DNA of 64,000 nt, from assembly GCA_019454045.1 (NCBI GenBank), contig SKCR01025360.1, forward strand, positions 1-64,000, read 5' to 3'. This DNA comes from Zanthoxylum bungeanum (taxonomy: Eukaryota; Streptophyta; Magnoliopsida; Sapindales; Rutaceae). The notes beneath the pieces are model-generated. The model had not been told where the DNA came from. It worked only from the letters and a program-made list of their open reading frames with translations, and searched no databases. The position numbers were made by a program, and so were the translations under genes. Positions 1 to 10,343 of the stretch are shown piece by piece. The stretch's first letter is position 1; the number at the start of each line of letters is the position of its first letter.

Positions 1-1215
1 AATAGAAGCTGATTGGCTCTGAATCATAGCATCATACTTTTTAAACTGAGCCAGTACTTCTGCTATTCCTGGTTCATTTGTCTGCTCCTGGCCTTTGTTT
101 TTTGCTGAAATCCAGGTGGTGGATAATTTCTGTTGGAATCCAGGTGGTGGATTGTTCTTTGTCCTGAATTGTTACTCCATGAAAAATTAGGATGATTCCT
201 CCACCCTGGGTTGTAGGTGTTGGAATATGGATTGTTCCCTGTCTGTTGAAATTATTGACATAATTCACCGTCTCTTCAAGTTGGTTTGGTTCCGGTGCTC
301 GTCCATATGGTGAACTTGTGGATCCAGTGGTAAAAGTCTCCATGAATTTGCATATCTGATCCAGCTTGGTATTGACTGCTGTATTGACTCCACTTTCATA
401 TATTCCTACCACAATTATTTGGATCATGCTCCTTTTTGTTGGACACAAAGAATTGTTGTTGGCCATTTCTTCGATTAGGTCACACGCTTGATCTTCTCCT
501 TTTGCCATCAGGGCTCCTCCAGCAGCCGCACATCGATTGTGGTTTCTCATTATTCCCGAAAGTCCATTATAGAAAGTTTGGACTTGAAGCCATTTTGGAA
601 TCTCATGATGAGGACATTTCCGGAGCAGATCTTTGTACCTTTCCCAAGCTTCGTAGAGAGTTTCCGAGTCTTGTTGTACAAAGGATGTGATGTCATTTCT
701 CAGTTTTCCAGTTCTGGCTGGTGGACAGTACTTTGCAAGAAATTTGGTGGCTAAACGTTCCAAGTTGTGATGGAACCTGCTGGTAGTGAATGTAGCCAAG
801 CTTTAGCTCTGTCTTTCAAAGAGTATGGGAAACACGCAGCAGTCTCATTGCTTCTTCAGCTTCTCGGTTGTAATTGAAAGTGCCGCAAACTTCTAGGAAG
901 TTGCTGATGTGGGTATTAGGGTCTTCAATTGCATTTCCTCCAAACTGAACTGACTGTTGAATCATCTGAATGCATGTTTTGATGTCACCCGCATTTGCTG
1001 GTAAGGGAGGAAGTACAATACAAGAAATGAGTCTGTCAACCACCGGAATGGTTCTGTCTCGAATGGGAATTGGTGGTGCAACATTCAAAGGTTCAGGTTC
1101 CATGTTCACTAAAGCTTCTTGGCCTTCTCGCCGTTCCTTCTCAACTGTCTACTATTGTTTCTTTCAATTTCCGGGTCAAGCGGTCGAAGTTCAAAGCTTC
1201 TGGTTCGTCTCATGA
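1..1215 (-). pseudogene. Athila-type Ty3/Gypsy gag (Athila-1), broken, runs off the left edge
   Basis: Gag forms the capsid of the retrotransposon particle. On the minus strand the likely start codon is at 1213-1215 and opens a short leader containing LDPEIER, a motif typical of Athila gag N-termini. A stop near 1113 and another near 805 split the frame. The middle piece (1109-816) holds the N-terminal gag region with the SVQFGGNAIEDPNTHISNFL stretch. The next piece (799-74) contains LYEAWERYKDLLRKCPHH, the hallmark of the retrotransposon gag domain, followed by a GGALM...LIEEMANNN segment. The last bases (1-73) continue towards the gag C-terminus. The region sits directly behind the tRNA-Asp primer site and LTR, so the whole unit reads right to left. 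No CCHC knuckle is visible, and Athila gags usually lack one. The pol part lies outside the window. Family assignment is secure; the exact start is inferred. Confidence 0.88.
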
Positions 1216-1322
1216 AGTTTCTGAGAACCTGAAACACAAGAAAATAAAAACAGTAAGTAAAAAGAAAATTAGATACAAGTAAAGGTATCTAACCCCTAAA
1301 CTAATAATAAAAGATAAATAAG

Positions 1323-1340
1323 TCCCCGGCAACGGCGCCA
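1323..1340 (-). other. Primer binding site, tRNA-Asp (Athila-1)
   Basis: On the minus strand the 18 bases complement the 3' end of plant tRNA-Asp(GTC), including CCA. They lie 6 bp inside the LTR end at 1347. This fixes the orientation of Athila-1: LTR on the right, coding region on the left. The same site, with two changes, occurs in Athila-C at 43518-43535. Confidence 0.92.
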
Positions 1341-2263
1341 AAAACTTGACCGGCGTAACACACACGTATAACACAAGCGTACGTATCGTTCAAGTAGTAT
1401 AAAAAGTATCGATCCCACGAGGACTTAATACTAAGCTATTAATTTTATGAGGTCAAATGATTACTAGTATCTAACAGGTTGTTTGATTGATTTAAAATGG
1501 CGACGATTCTAAATTTAAAGACAAGTAAATAAAATTGTTCGAAAGTAAATTTTAAGAAAATTCAATATTAAAAACTATCTAGGGTTGTGAATCTTTCAAT
1601 ATTATTTAAAGATGAAGTGGTTATCCTATAGCTGGGTAATATATTAATTTATTAACCTGGAACACTAAATTATGTGAAAGCCTCTGTCGATGGTCAGACA
1701 CATACCCAGTTTAACCCAATTGAACCATATGTCTATGTCAACCAAATTATCTAGATTCATTAAGTTTAAGTCCAATTATCGCTACCCCCGCCGCCCGACA
1801 TGTATATATCTATCCTGTAAGGAAATCTATTAAAGGGTTATCTATCCTCAAGGAAGATCGTGGGTTATTGAGTCTAAGGTCTCAAACTTAAAATCCCTAT
1901 GTCTAGTTCATTTTAAGTTTACCTAATCAATTTTATTAATGGCCAGTTAATAAAAAGCATTAAGATTAAGACTCAATAAATAAATCTTTATATTACCCAA
2001 ACTATAATCTAACTCTTATAAACCAGTGATATTGAAATTCATCACAACCCTAGATAACTAACTTAGTTATGACACATGGCTATGGCCAGTAAAAACTTAA
2101 AAGTAAAAGCCATAAAGTAAAAATGCGAAATAGTAAATGCGGTAAAGTAAATAATGAAAAGTAAATAACAATAAAATGAAATGCTAAGGTAAAAGGAATT
2201 ACTTTTACTATTTACTATTTTAAATATCTCACATAAAATAATATATTAAACTTGTTATAATAT

Positions 2264-2465
2264 TACCAACCAGCCATATAGGCGGTAAACTGATTAATTC
2301 AAATTAAGTCCGACCAGCCATAAAGGCGGTATGATTTGTCCATGAACCTGCCATATAGGCGGTAAGAAAATTTAATAATCAACCAGCCATATAGGCGGTA
2401 TCCTGGATTAGTCAGGTTTAAACCAATTTAAATTTAATAGCCAACCAACCAATATTGCGGTATCC
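2264..2465. repeat. Five-fold subrepeat in Athila-1 LTR
   Basis: Five copies of a short unit close to ACCAGCCATATAGGCGGTA are separated by AT-rich spacers, at about 2264, 2311, 2346, 2381 and 2443. Each unit has CC/GG arms that could pair. Homologous LTRs carry three copies (37270-37400) or two (52140-52235). Confidence 0.8.
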
Positions 2466-2768
2466 TTATTAAGTCAAATTTTTAAATAGTAAATATATTA
2501 TATTTAAGGGAGATTAATCTAAATAGTAACAGTAAAAGAATTACCTTTCACCTTAGCAAGGAGAAGTTACCTCATCATGGATGAATAGTAAAATTGAAAC
2601 AGTAAAAACAAGATAAATTACTATTACTATTATAGAAAGTTATTACTATTACAGAATGTAAAAAAATTAATTACAAAACTTAAATTAAAAGAAATTAGAG
2701 AGAGAAACTCCCCATTTACATCAAAGAAATGAGAGAGAATGGTGCCACTAAAACTGAAATCTCGAGCT

Positions 2769-2808
2769 CAATTTATAGACAATTTTTGGGTCAGCGTCGC
2801 GACGCTGA
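2769..2808 (-). promoter_or_regulatory. Putative U3 promoter: palindrome plus TATA-like box in Athila-1 LTR
   Basis: Positions 2791-2808 form a perfect 18-bp palindrome, TCAGCGTCGCGACGCTGA. About 20 bp downstream on the minus strand lies TCTATAAATTG (2770-2780). Related GC-rich sequences at 3187-3200 and 3216-3230 lie further upstream in the same LTR. A TATA-like box downstream of TCGCGA-type palindromes also occurs in the Athila-C LTR (CCTATAAATAG, 37661-37672) and the Athila-D LTR. The promoter role is inferred from position and motif; the palindrome itself is directly visible. Confidence 0.55.
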
Positions 2809-3418
2809 AAATTTGCTAGCAACAGTTTTTGGAGTCCATGCGTACGTTGACCACGCGGCTGTCGGCACAATAATTGGTGACATGTGTCACGCTCTTGTTG
2901 GCTGCCGATGCGGTCCAATGAAATCGTGCCACGTGTAATCTTGTGATTGGGTGTAAATTCGGTCTAATAGAATGGTGACACGTGGCATGCTCTGATTCGT
3001 TGATTATTTGGTCTAATAGAGAGGCAACACGTGGCACGCGGTTTGGGTGGTCCAATAAGGTGATGACACGTGGCATGCGGCGCATGTTAGCAAGGGCGGC
3101 GCATGTTAGTAAGATCTGGCGCACGTTAGCAAGTCCAACCTATCCGATTTTGACACGTGGCAGACGGCGCATGTTAGCAAATTTGGCGCATCCTGGGCGT
3201 CGCGACCGGGGAGTATTGGCGTCGCAACGCGCTAAAGACCAAAATATCCCTGTTGACGCATTTTTGTCCGTTTTTGCCCCAAATTGCCTCCAGTGCTTTC
3301 CAAACTTTATTTATCTGTAAATACAACAAAAACACATCAAAACGTTCAAAAACTCGAGCAACAATACAAAACATTAGGCTAAATGAGTGGGAATAAGTGA
3401 TGTAATTACCACTCATCA

Positions 3419-6204
3419 CTAGTATTAAAATTGGAGTTTAAATACTTAGTGTGATACATAAATATGTACTGGTGTTCAGAATCTGCTATGAGCATGATAC
3501 TGACTTCAATGAGATTAATCTGCGAATCGGAAACGGGACGAAAGTCGCTGTTTTAACCATAGATACCTAAGTTTATGAACTACCATGCGGGTGTGTACTT
3601 AAATTAGGAAATTGTTATAATGTAACTAGTTTGACTAGAGACATTATCTCTACATCAGTGTATAACCCACTGTGGGTGTACCTTTATATTCTAGAACACT
3701 AAAGTGTTTTATTATATAAAGATGATATTGAGATATACACATTAGATGTGAATAACATCATTTATATTTTGAATATAAATAAAATCTCATACATATAACA
3801 TGACAAACAAATAGCTCAAATTGATTTGATCAGTTGAAACAATTTGTGACATTGTTGTCTGGGACACAATTAAACAAGACTCGTATATCCACACTTTCGA
3901 AGAGTGGGTACTCGGACTGATTTGATTCTATTCAAATAAAGTCTACGAATCTATTTTATTGGGCAAAGTGCCTAAAACACTATTTGCTTGGTAAAAGTGC
4001 AAATGCCACCGATCTGTTAGCCCTAGTTCATAGTGAAGCAAGTGGGCCCATATCTAGCTAGGCTAGAGGTGGATATGAATATTTCGTGACCTTTACGGAT
4101 GTGGCATCGCGTTATGGTTATGTGTTTCTTTTGAAGAACACAAATCGGAAACTTTTACAGTTTCAACACGAAATAGACAAACAGATCGGCTAAAGTATTA
4201 AACTGTACGGTAAGACCGTAATGGAAAATACTTAAGCAATAAGTTTCTAATAAACTTGAAAGAATATAGTATTCTTTCAATGAGGACTCCTCCCGGAACA
4301 CGTCAATTTGACGGTGTGTCCGAACAGAGAAACCAAATTTTTTTGGACATGATAAGGTTAATCATGAGTCGTTCTGAGCTACCATTTCCTTCAACGGATA
4401 AGCATTAACAGTGCATAACTTATTTTGAATAAGGTTCCATAAAAATCTGTTTGACAGATTTCATATTAGATATGAACAGGAAAGAAACTGGGTTTCTCAT
4501 TCCTGAATATTTGGGGATGATAGGCATATGTTTGGATGATACCAAACTAAAACCCAAATTGGATAAGTGCCAAATTGTAGGTTATCATAGGGATACCAAA
4601 GTATAGTACTTATACATCTCACAAGAGAACAATTTAATTGTTGCTCACCATGCAGTTTTCCTAAGAGGAATACCTATATGCAGTGGTAAGTGGGAGGATA
4701 GTAAAACTCGATGAAAATTTGAGTAATACTATTCCAGGCACCGAGTCCTTAATGGAACACAAATAGTTCATCAAGGATGAAACTATACTAGTAATCTTCG
4801 AATACACAAGAACCGCGTATGTCGGAGAGAGTCAGAAAACAACCTGAGGTATGGGTTTCTGATCTCACCTCATAAAGATGTCTATCTTAATGAGGAATAC
4901 CAACTGACTACGTATGAGGAAGTGATACAAGGTATGGACTCCCTATTATGGCAAAGTGCCATGACATCCGAAATGGATTCCATGTATACCAACAAGTTTG
5001 GATACTAGTTGATGTACCACAAGGCATTGTGTCTATTGGTACTTTATAAGATTTCAAGGAAGACGTACATGGATGACAACATACCAACGTATAAAGCTAG
5101 GCTTTTAGCGGAAATGTATCATTATCAACATTGTGTGATTTCGATTTAACCTTTTACCTGTTGCCACGGTAAATCCATTTGGATAATGCTTGCTAATGCT
5201 GCATGTTTCTTTTGTGAAATATGATAGCTGAACGGGAAAATCGATTTCCTTAAACGGAACCTTTAGGAGGATGTTTACAACATCCTGACGGTTTTGTCAT
5301 ACCAAAACTAGCAAACAAGGTTTGCAGGTTATTCGATCCATGTTTGGATTGAAGCAAGCATTAGGTTCTTGGAATTATCGTTTTGATGTAATCATAATAG
5401 TTTATGATTTAATTCAAAACCAAAAATGATTCTTGTGTATATAAGAGGGTTAGTGGGAGCACACTGACAGTGGCTGTCCTATAAATAATGATAATATGTC
5501 ATTTCTTGGAAATGATATTCCCATAAATATAATCGGTGAAAGCTTGGCTTTCGAGAAAAATCTCCGAGAAATCGTACATTGAAAAATGTACGCGACCTTG
5601 TGTCTCATACGCTTTGAGCATATGGATTCACAAATAGGCCAATCCAAGTGATAGTCACTGGATTGATGTTAAGAACATCCTTTAGTATCTTAGAGAACTA
5701 AAGATGTTGTCTTAAACTATGGAGATGGAAAACTTGGAGTGACTGGGATCACTACTGCAAGTTTCCTAACCGATAAAATGACTATAAGTCGCAAAAGGTA
5801 TTATAAAGTTTGAATAACGGAACAGTGAGATGGAAATCTTCCAAGCAAGATACTGTTACCGAATAAACAACAAATGCGGGTTATTGATGCAGCTGAGGCA
5901 GCAATAGAAGCCTTCTGGGTCGATCATAAATCTAATTAGATTAGATATAGTTCTGTTAGCAGCTGAGCTAGGCTTCAGCACAAGCTAAAGAATTAATGGT
6001 CTCATCAACGATCCAGATACATACTTCGATATTCATCTGATTCGTTCGGATGATACATCGTGGCGATGTAATGATCAAATAAATCGCATCAGATGATAAT
6101 CATGCAAATCCGCTGACGAAAGCCTTTTCTCAGCAGTTTGAGCCAACCGTACATAGTTCGGGTGTCAGACACTCGAGTGACTGGCTATAGGCCAAGTGGG
6201 AGAT
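3419..6204 (+). pseudogene. Copia-B1 pol remnant (protease, integrase, RT, RNase H), 5' truncated
   Basis: This is collinear with the pol of B2 (26241-29090) and, reversed, of B3 (61217-64000). At 3500-3560 is the protease-side sequence that in relatives encodes RVGNG-V-AV. At 4000-4350 lies the integrase core, recognisable from GPISS-like and RGGEY-like positions and the TPPGTPQ-like codons near 4290. At 4900-5460 lies the reverse transcriptase start (EMDSMY, NxVWxLVDxPxG) and the segment around the RT active site. At 5620-6150 is RNase H. Many stops and indels leave no ORF longer than about 60 codons. At 5470-5500 a one-base change breaks the frame through the YxDD region. The left end is cut at 3419 by the Athila-1 insertion. 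The order PR-INT-RT-RH identifies Ty1/Copia, probably Angela/Tork-like. Confidence 0.8.
6191..6204 (+). other. Polypurine tract of Copia-B1
   Basis: The purine-rich run GCCAAGTGGGAGAT directly precedes the TGTTGG start of the LTR. The same tract is found at 29091-29103 in B2 and, inverted, at 61202-61216 in B3. It primes plus-strand DNA synthesis in LTR elements. Confidence 0.85.
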
Positions 6205-8295
6205 TGTTGGACAATTATGACCCATAGCGTCACTATTTGTACAGATCATGATGTTTTTGTACAAATTAACTATGTGACAAAGGAGATTGCACTCTTATCA
6301 TTTGTGATTAGATCACCAAGATATATAAATGATAGGAGGTCCTTATGATTTGTTCCTGGATTGAGAATGATATGAGACAGTATCAGTCCACGAAGGATAA
6401 ATCATTAAATATCCCTAGTCAGAGTATTATCGAGATTGGACATCGATAAATGCGTAAGAGACTAGTATTATACTTGTGCGCGTTGTGAGGGCACATCCGT
6501 CATAGTTCTCATATATTTGGGTATAGGATACTCATGCAAGTGTAATAAGAGGTTGTGTTTTATTGATGGTACGGGAAACAGCTTCACTCTGGATAGACCC
6601 CTCGGAATTCCATTGGTAGTATGACTATGTGTCTATGGAAGTCCGAAATCAGGGTAGGTGTATTTGGTCTTAACCCGAGACTTGCACCGCTAATACTTGC
6701 GACAATCAATATACTTTGGTTTTGGTCGTCCAGGGCTTTAACAGGTTTTGTGTACGCCTCTGCTGGGTATATTGAGAATCGTAGTGTGTTGGGTGTGATG
6801 TCTAGACGGAAGTATCACTCCAGTCATATGGAGATGATGATTGCGTAGGGATACATAACTGGTTCTCTAAAGGGTTGCAACCATCGGGATAATATGACTT
6901 GGTCATGATTATCCGATAATAAAGAGACTAGTTGCTCGTCATCTGATATATGCTTCGTACGGGGCAGACACTGTACCTGCCCTAGGCCTTGTATGTGATC
7001 ATCCGATACTGGATCGAAATACGCAATACTACTCATACTACGCCTGATATAGATCGCTTATTCCTGTAAGCATGTTTCTGGAGAATTGGGTAGGCATGAC
7101 GCTTTGCTAGAAGCCAACCTTGTCTTGTAAATCGCTATAAACATAGTACTGGGTACTTACGTGTTCGGATAGTTCGACGACCGAATTTACTGCCAACATA
7201 TCCGGGGATCTCATGGGTCGCTTCCCGAAGATTCACCGATGACGTATGACTCGCACTTTATTAATCTAAGATTAATTAGATGAGAGAGAAAATTAATCTG
7301 AGATTAATTGCGGAGATATTTTATCTGGGATAAAATATCATTAAAAGAGAGATAACGATTAATTTGGAATTAATCGATAAAATAATATATTCGATATATT
7401 ATACGAAATTGGATTTCGACGCGGAATTGAAATTAGATTTTAATTCGGGCGAACGAGTTAATTTAGAATTAATTCGTTAGCGACGTGAATAGTGATTTCG
7501 CTAGGCATAATCATATAATTACGTCGCAACAGAAAATTCATTAATTTGGAATTAGCGAACCCGAGCCCGGGATTGTTTACGAGCGCATTTGCATTTCGAA
7601 TTCGAGTGCGGCACGCAAGTCAAATCAAGCGTCAAATCGCTAGTCGCATCTAGCGTCACATCATTCGTCAATCAAGTGATAAATGTCTTTCACTTTGAGT
7701 GATTGACACGCGTCACTATTCATGAGTGATGTGAGTTGATGGAAAGCTTTTTGAAAGCTTGAATGACATTTATTGTTATTTTAATTATTTGTATATGTTT
7801 TATTTTGATTTTTGAAATCAAAGGAAGTGTATTAGATACACTTAACACATTACAACACATTATCCATCTCTCTCTCTCCTTGGTTCACGAATTTTGGAGC
7901 CAAAATTCTTCTTCTTCTCTATCGGCCAACATGTCATTTTTCTTCTAAAAAACTCACTGGTTTGACCGTGAAAATGGAGGAAAAAGGGAAGCAAAGTGTG
8001 ATATTTTTGTGGCAAAAACATCAAGAGGTAGCACTCAAAGAGACATGCGAAGGTGATAGGGAAACCACACATGAGCATGGAACCAAAGCTTGGAGCTTGG
8101 AGGAAGACACAAAGCCAAAAATGGAGGACCTCCACACAGCTCACTGCCGAGCTTGACAGAGGGCAGAAAATGAAGTTTTTGTTGTCTCCCGCGTCGCTCA
8201 ACCGCTTGATGTAAGTATTCCGCAACTTCCTCGATTTGTATTCGCACTTGTTTCTTGCTTGTTAATCGATCCTCGGGGCCGTAGAAACTCCAACA
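6205..8295 (+). mobile_element. 3' LTR of Copia-B1 (2091 bp)
   Basis: It begins TGTTGGACAATT and ends CCAACA, and is homologous along its length to the B2 LTRs (21254-23229, 29104-30964) and the B3 LTR (59240-61201). It contains a conserved TATA-like GATATATAAATGATA near 6320 and the palindrome chain at about 7261-7560. It also contains the inverted arms GCGACGT (near 7480) and ACGTCGC (near 7523). The sequence shortly after the LTR end (8296-8300, acgtc) has no testable partner, because the left half of B1 is outside the window. Confidence 0.88.
7261..7560 (+). repeat. Chain of short palindromes in Copia-B LTR
   Basis: At least six consecutive imperfect palindromes are seen. They are TTAATCT-x-AGATTAA types (7261-7310), ATTTTATCTGGGATAAAAT (7318-7338), CGATTAATTTGGAATTAATCG (7358-7378), ATATATTCGATATAT (7385-7400), an AATT-rich pair around 7415-7450, and AACGAGTTAATTTAGAATTAATTCGTT (7451-7478). 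The same chain is in the other Copia-B LTRs at about 22283-22580, 30145-30440 and 59865-60165 (inverted). Function unknown. Confidence 0.8.
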
Positions 8296-9580
8296 ACGTC
8301 ACGTTTCTAATTTTACAAAAGGACTAAATCTCTTTCCTTTTTACCCAACTTTCATAAACCCATATCCTTTTCATCTTAAACACTTTCCAATTATCTTCCT
8401 TTCAATATTAATATATTCTATAACTACCAATTACCTTATTAATAATTTTCTCTTTAAATGAGATTATTTTATTCTTGACTAAGAAACCATCACTATAAAA
8501 GAAAAGTTTTACACAAACAAAGGGAATTTTTCCAAAGGAGAGACTTTTCTGATCTGAATTTTGTAGCCTTTCACTGATCTTCTGCTAAAAACTATGGAAA
8601 ACAACACACATAATAGCACACTCACAAACCACCTTAAATCTTTCTAGTAGACAAAGCTAATAACCAACCAAGACTGTCAAACGTTTCTCGAAGCCGAGAT
8701 ACACCTAAAGTAAGACATGAGGGCCCTCATATCTTGATTTTGCATTTACTTTTGACATAGTATCTCCGACTGAACATGTTATATGTCTGGTCGGACATGC
8801 ATAAGTCATAAATTTCACTTCGGTCGTATATAAGGCTATAACTGATAGAATGATTTCCCATGGTATATAGGATGGAAACCCGTACGTAAATTCTGTAGCA
8901 GAATCGAATAAATGATAGTGTGGTCTATACTTGAGATACAACTATACTATTAAGAAAAGAATGGTCGTTTTATTTATTTTGGCTTACTTGTCATTTTATT
9001 ATTTTCATAGTACTTTGCATGAGTTCTCCCGTTTATTTTTTGCTTTAATTTTCACATTATTATGATTCTGTGATTCTGGATTACACTGAACATCCGGTCA
9101 GATTCCCAATAAATTCGGTCGGACATACACCTTAAAATACAAATTCAGCCGAGCATTACCATGTCCGATTAATCGAATGTAATTTCATTGTGTAGTGTAT
9201 TATTGTGGTACTGCTCCCTGGATATGGTTTTTATTATTCGTTCTTATATTTATGTTTATGTTTATGTTTTTTTGTGTGATTTCCAATTACATTGCGTGCT
9301 TTTGTTTTAAAAGATATGGTGATATCTCTATTCAAACCTTGATACTATACTGACATAGGTAAGAGATTGTTCCGAACCCAAACGAGTTTAAGATTGACCT
9401 TGAGAGGGGCGTAATGCGGCCTTAAATTATTCCTATTGTCTTATACTGGGTGGTGACTCCTTAATTCTTCGATTATTCCTCCGTGAGCTAATTATACTCT
9501 CTACCATCTGCGAGCTCAACAGTGTTGTGGTCGCGACGTCGTAAGTATAGCGGGAAATATAAGAATACTGTCCCCAATGC
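8296..9580. other. Unassigned AT-rich sequence
   Basis: No ORF, RNA gene or recognisable element was found. A short motif like GGTCGGACAT recurs at about 8784 and 9114, with weaker relatives near 9090 and 9165. The segment may be older host DNA or the far 5' part of the Gypsy remnant that follows. Confidence 0.4.
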
Positions 9581-9589
9581 CAGGTTTGA

Positions 9590-9815
9590 TGGGATCCAGG
9601 ATGTGGACTAGGATGCACAAGGACGAACCACCACCGTGCACATTCTAGAAGGCCCAATCACTAGGTCTCGAGCTAAGAGGATCCTAGAAGCAATGCATAG
9701 ATTAGACTAGAAGGTCATATCCGACTATTCACAAATCCTAGTGCAAGCCTCTACTACATTGAAGATAGGCTTGAAGATGGACGATCCAGTGATGGTGAAC
9801 CTATTCAGGCGGTAG
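9590..9815 (+). pseudogene. C-terminal end of a Ty3/Gypsy polyprotein
   Basis: The plus strand encodes LEGPITRSRAKRILEAMHRL (9645-9707) and then a stop at 9708. The GPITRSRAK motif is the usual ending of many plant Ty3/Gypsy polyproteins downstream of integrase. The frame is open for a further stretch to a stop near 9813. Upstream codons are degraded and no integrase core can be recognised. I infer the 3' coding end of a Gypsy element whose 5' part is lost. Confidence 0.6.
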
Positions 9816-10330
9816 AGCAACTTGAGACCTATGCCTATTTTAGCCATTTATTGTTGTTTTATTTTGGGTTTAATATTTGTTCTTAGTTCGGTCTTTTTAT
9901 TTGTAATAGCGTGACAACTAGAATTTATTGTTATGTTTGAGAATTAGATTAAGCATGCATGTGGAGTTAGTTTTAGGATACACGTCTATTGGCGTGTGGG
10001 TAGTTTTGTCTTTTCATATTTTTGGGTTTAGGATTTTGGTTAAAGCCGTAGTATAAAAAACTATCTTTGGTTATGTTTTTTCATCAACCTATCTCTTAAT
10101 AAAAATTATTATTTTCATGAGACTCTAGTAACCCTCAACTTCTTCTCATTGACTTTGGCTTATCAAAGGCTTGTAACCCTTTGTGGCGGCTTCTTAGCAT
10201 TCTAGGTTTCTATTGCTTGCTCTTCAGAGATTTAGAGTTTTGATTCCGAACTGTTTTGGCTTTCTTGGGAACGATCTCAATCTCGTGTGGATTTGTTTGA
10301 CTTGTTCCAGGCAGGTTCTCATCAAAGTGT
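9816..10330 (+). mobile_element. Probable 3' LTR of the Gypsy remnant
   Basis: The sequence directly downstream of the GPITRSRAK coding end resembles an LTR: AGTATAAAAAAC (about 10049-10060) as a TATA-like box and CTTAATAAAA (about 10092) as a polyadenylation-like signal, followed by a T-rich tail. Clear TG/CA borders and a target duplication were not found. The call rests on position and signals, so it is tentative. Confidence 0.4.
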
Positions 10331-10343
10331 TGGTTGTGAAGAA

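Larger units (their letters stand above)
1347..3418 (-). mobile_element. 5' LTR of Athila-1 (2072 bp)
   Basis: On the minus strand the LTR begins TGATGAGTGG at 3418 and ends CA at 1347, directly before the tRNA-Asp primer site. It is related along its length to the LTRs at 36478-38180, 43542-44447 and 51443-53118. Shared landmarks are the TGAT(G/A)AG start, a block of GC-rich palindromes upstream of a TATA-like sequence, the GGCGGTA subrepeats and the conserved GTGTTCCAGGTTA-like region. The LTR lies inside Copia B1. The first five flanking bases (3419-3423, ctagt) would be one half of the target duplication; the other half is outside the window. The LTR is about 370-400 bp longer than the two other complete LTRs of the family, partly because it holds more subrepeats. 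Confidence 0.85.

Noticed and set aside
6621..6848. Frame of 75 codons that recurs in all Copia-B LTRs (also 21673-21933, 29520-29783, 60566-60784 inverted)
   Set aside because: It recurs because the LTRs are copies. Start and length differ between copies and frame shifts occur, so there is no sign of coding selection; it lies in the transcribed LTR part.
8700..9170. Recurrent GGTCGGACAT motif as a regulatory array
   Set aside because: Only two good copies about 330 bp apart and a few weak ones; chance or an unrecognised repeat is as likely.
9433..9657. Minus-strand frame of 74 codons
   Set aside because: It is antisense to the Gypsy polyprotein end with GPITRSRAK and has no domain.
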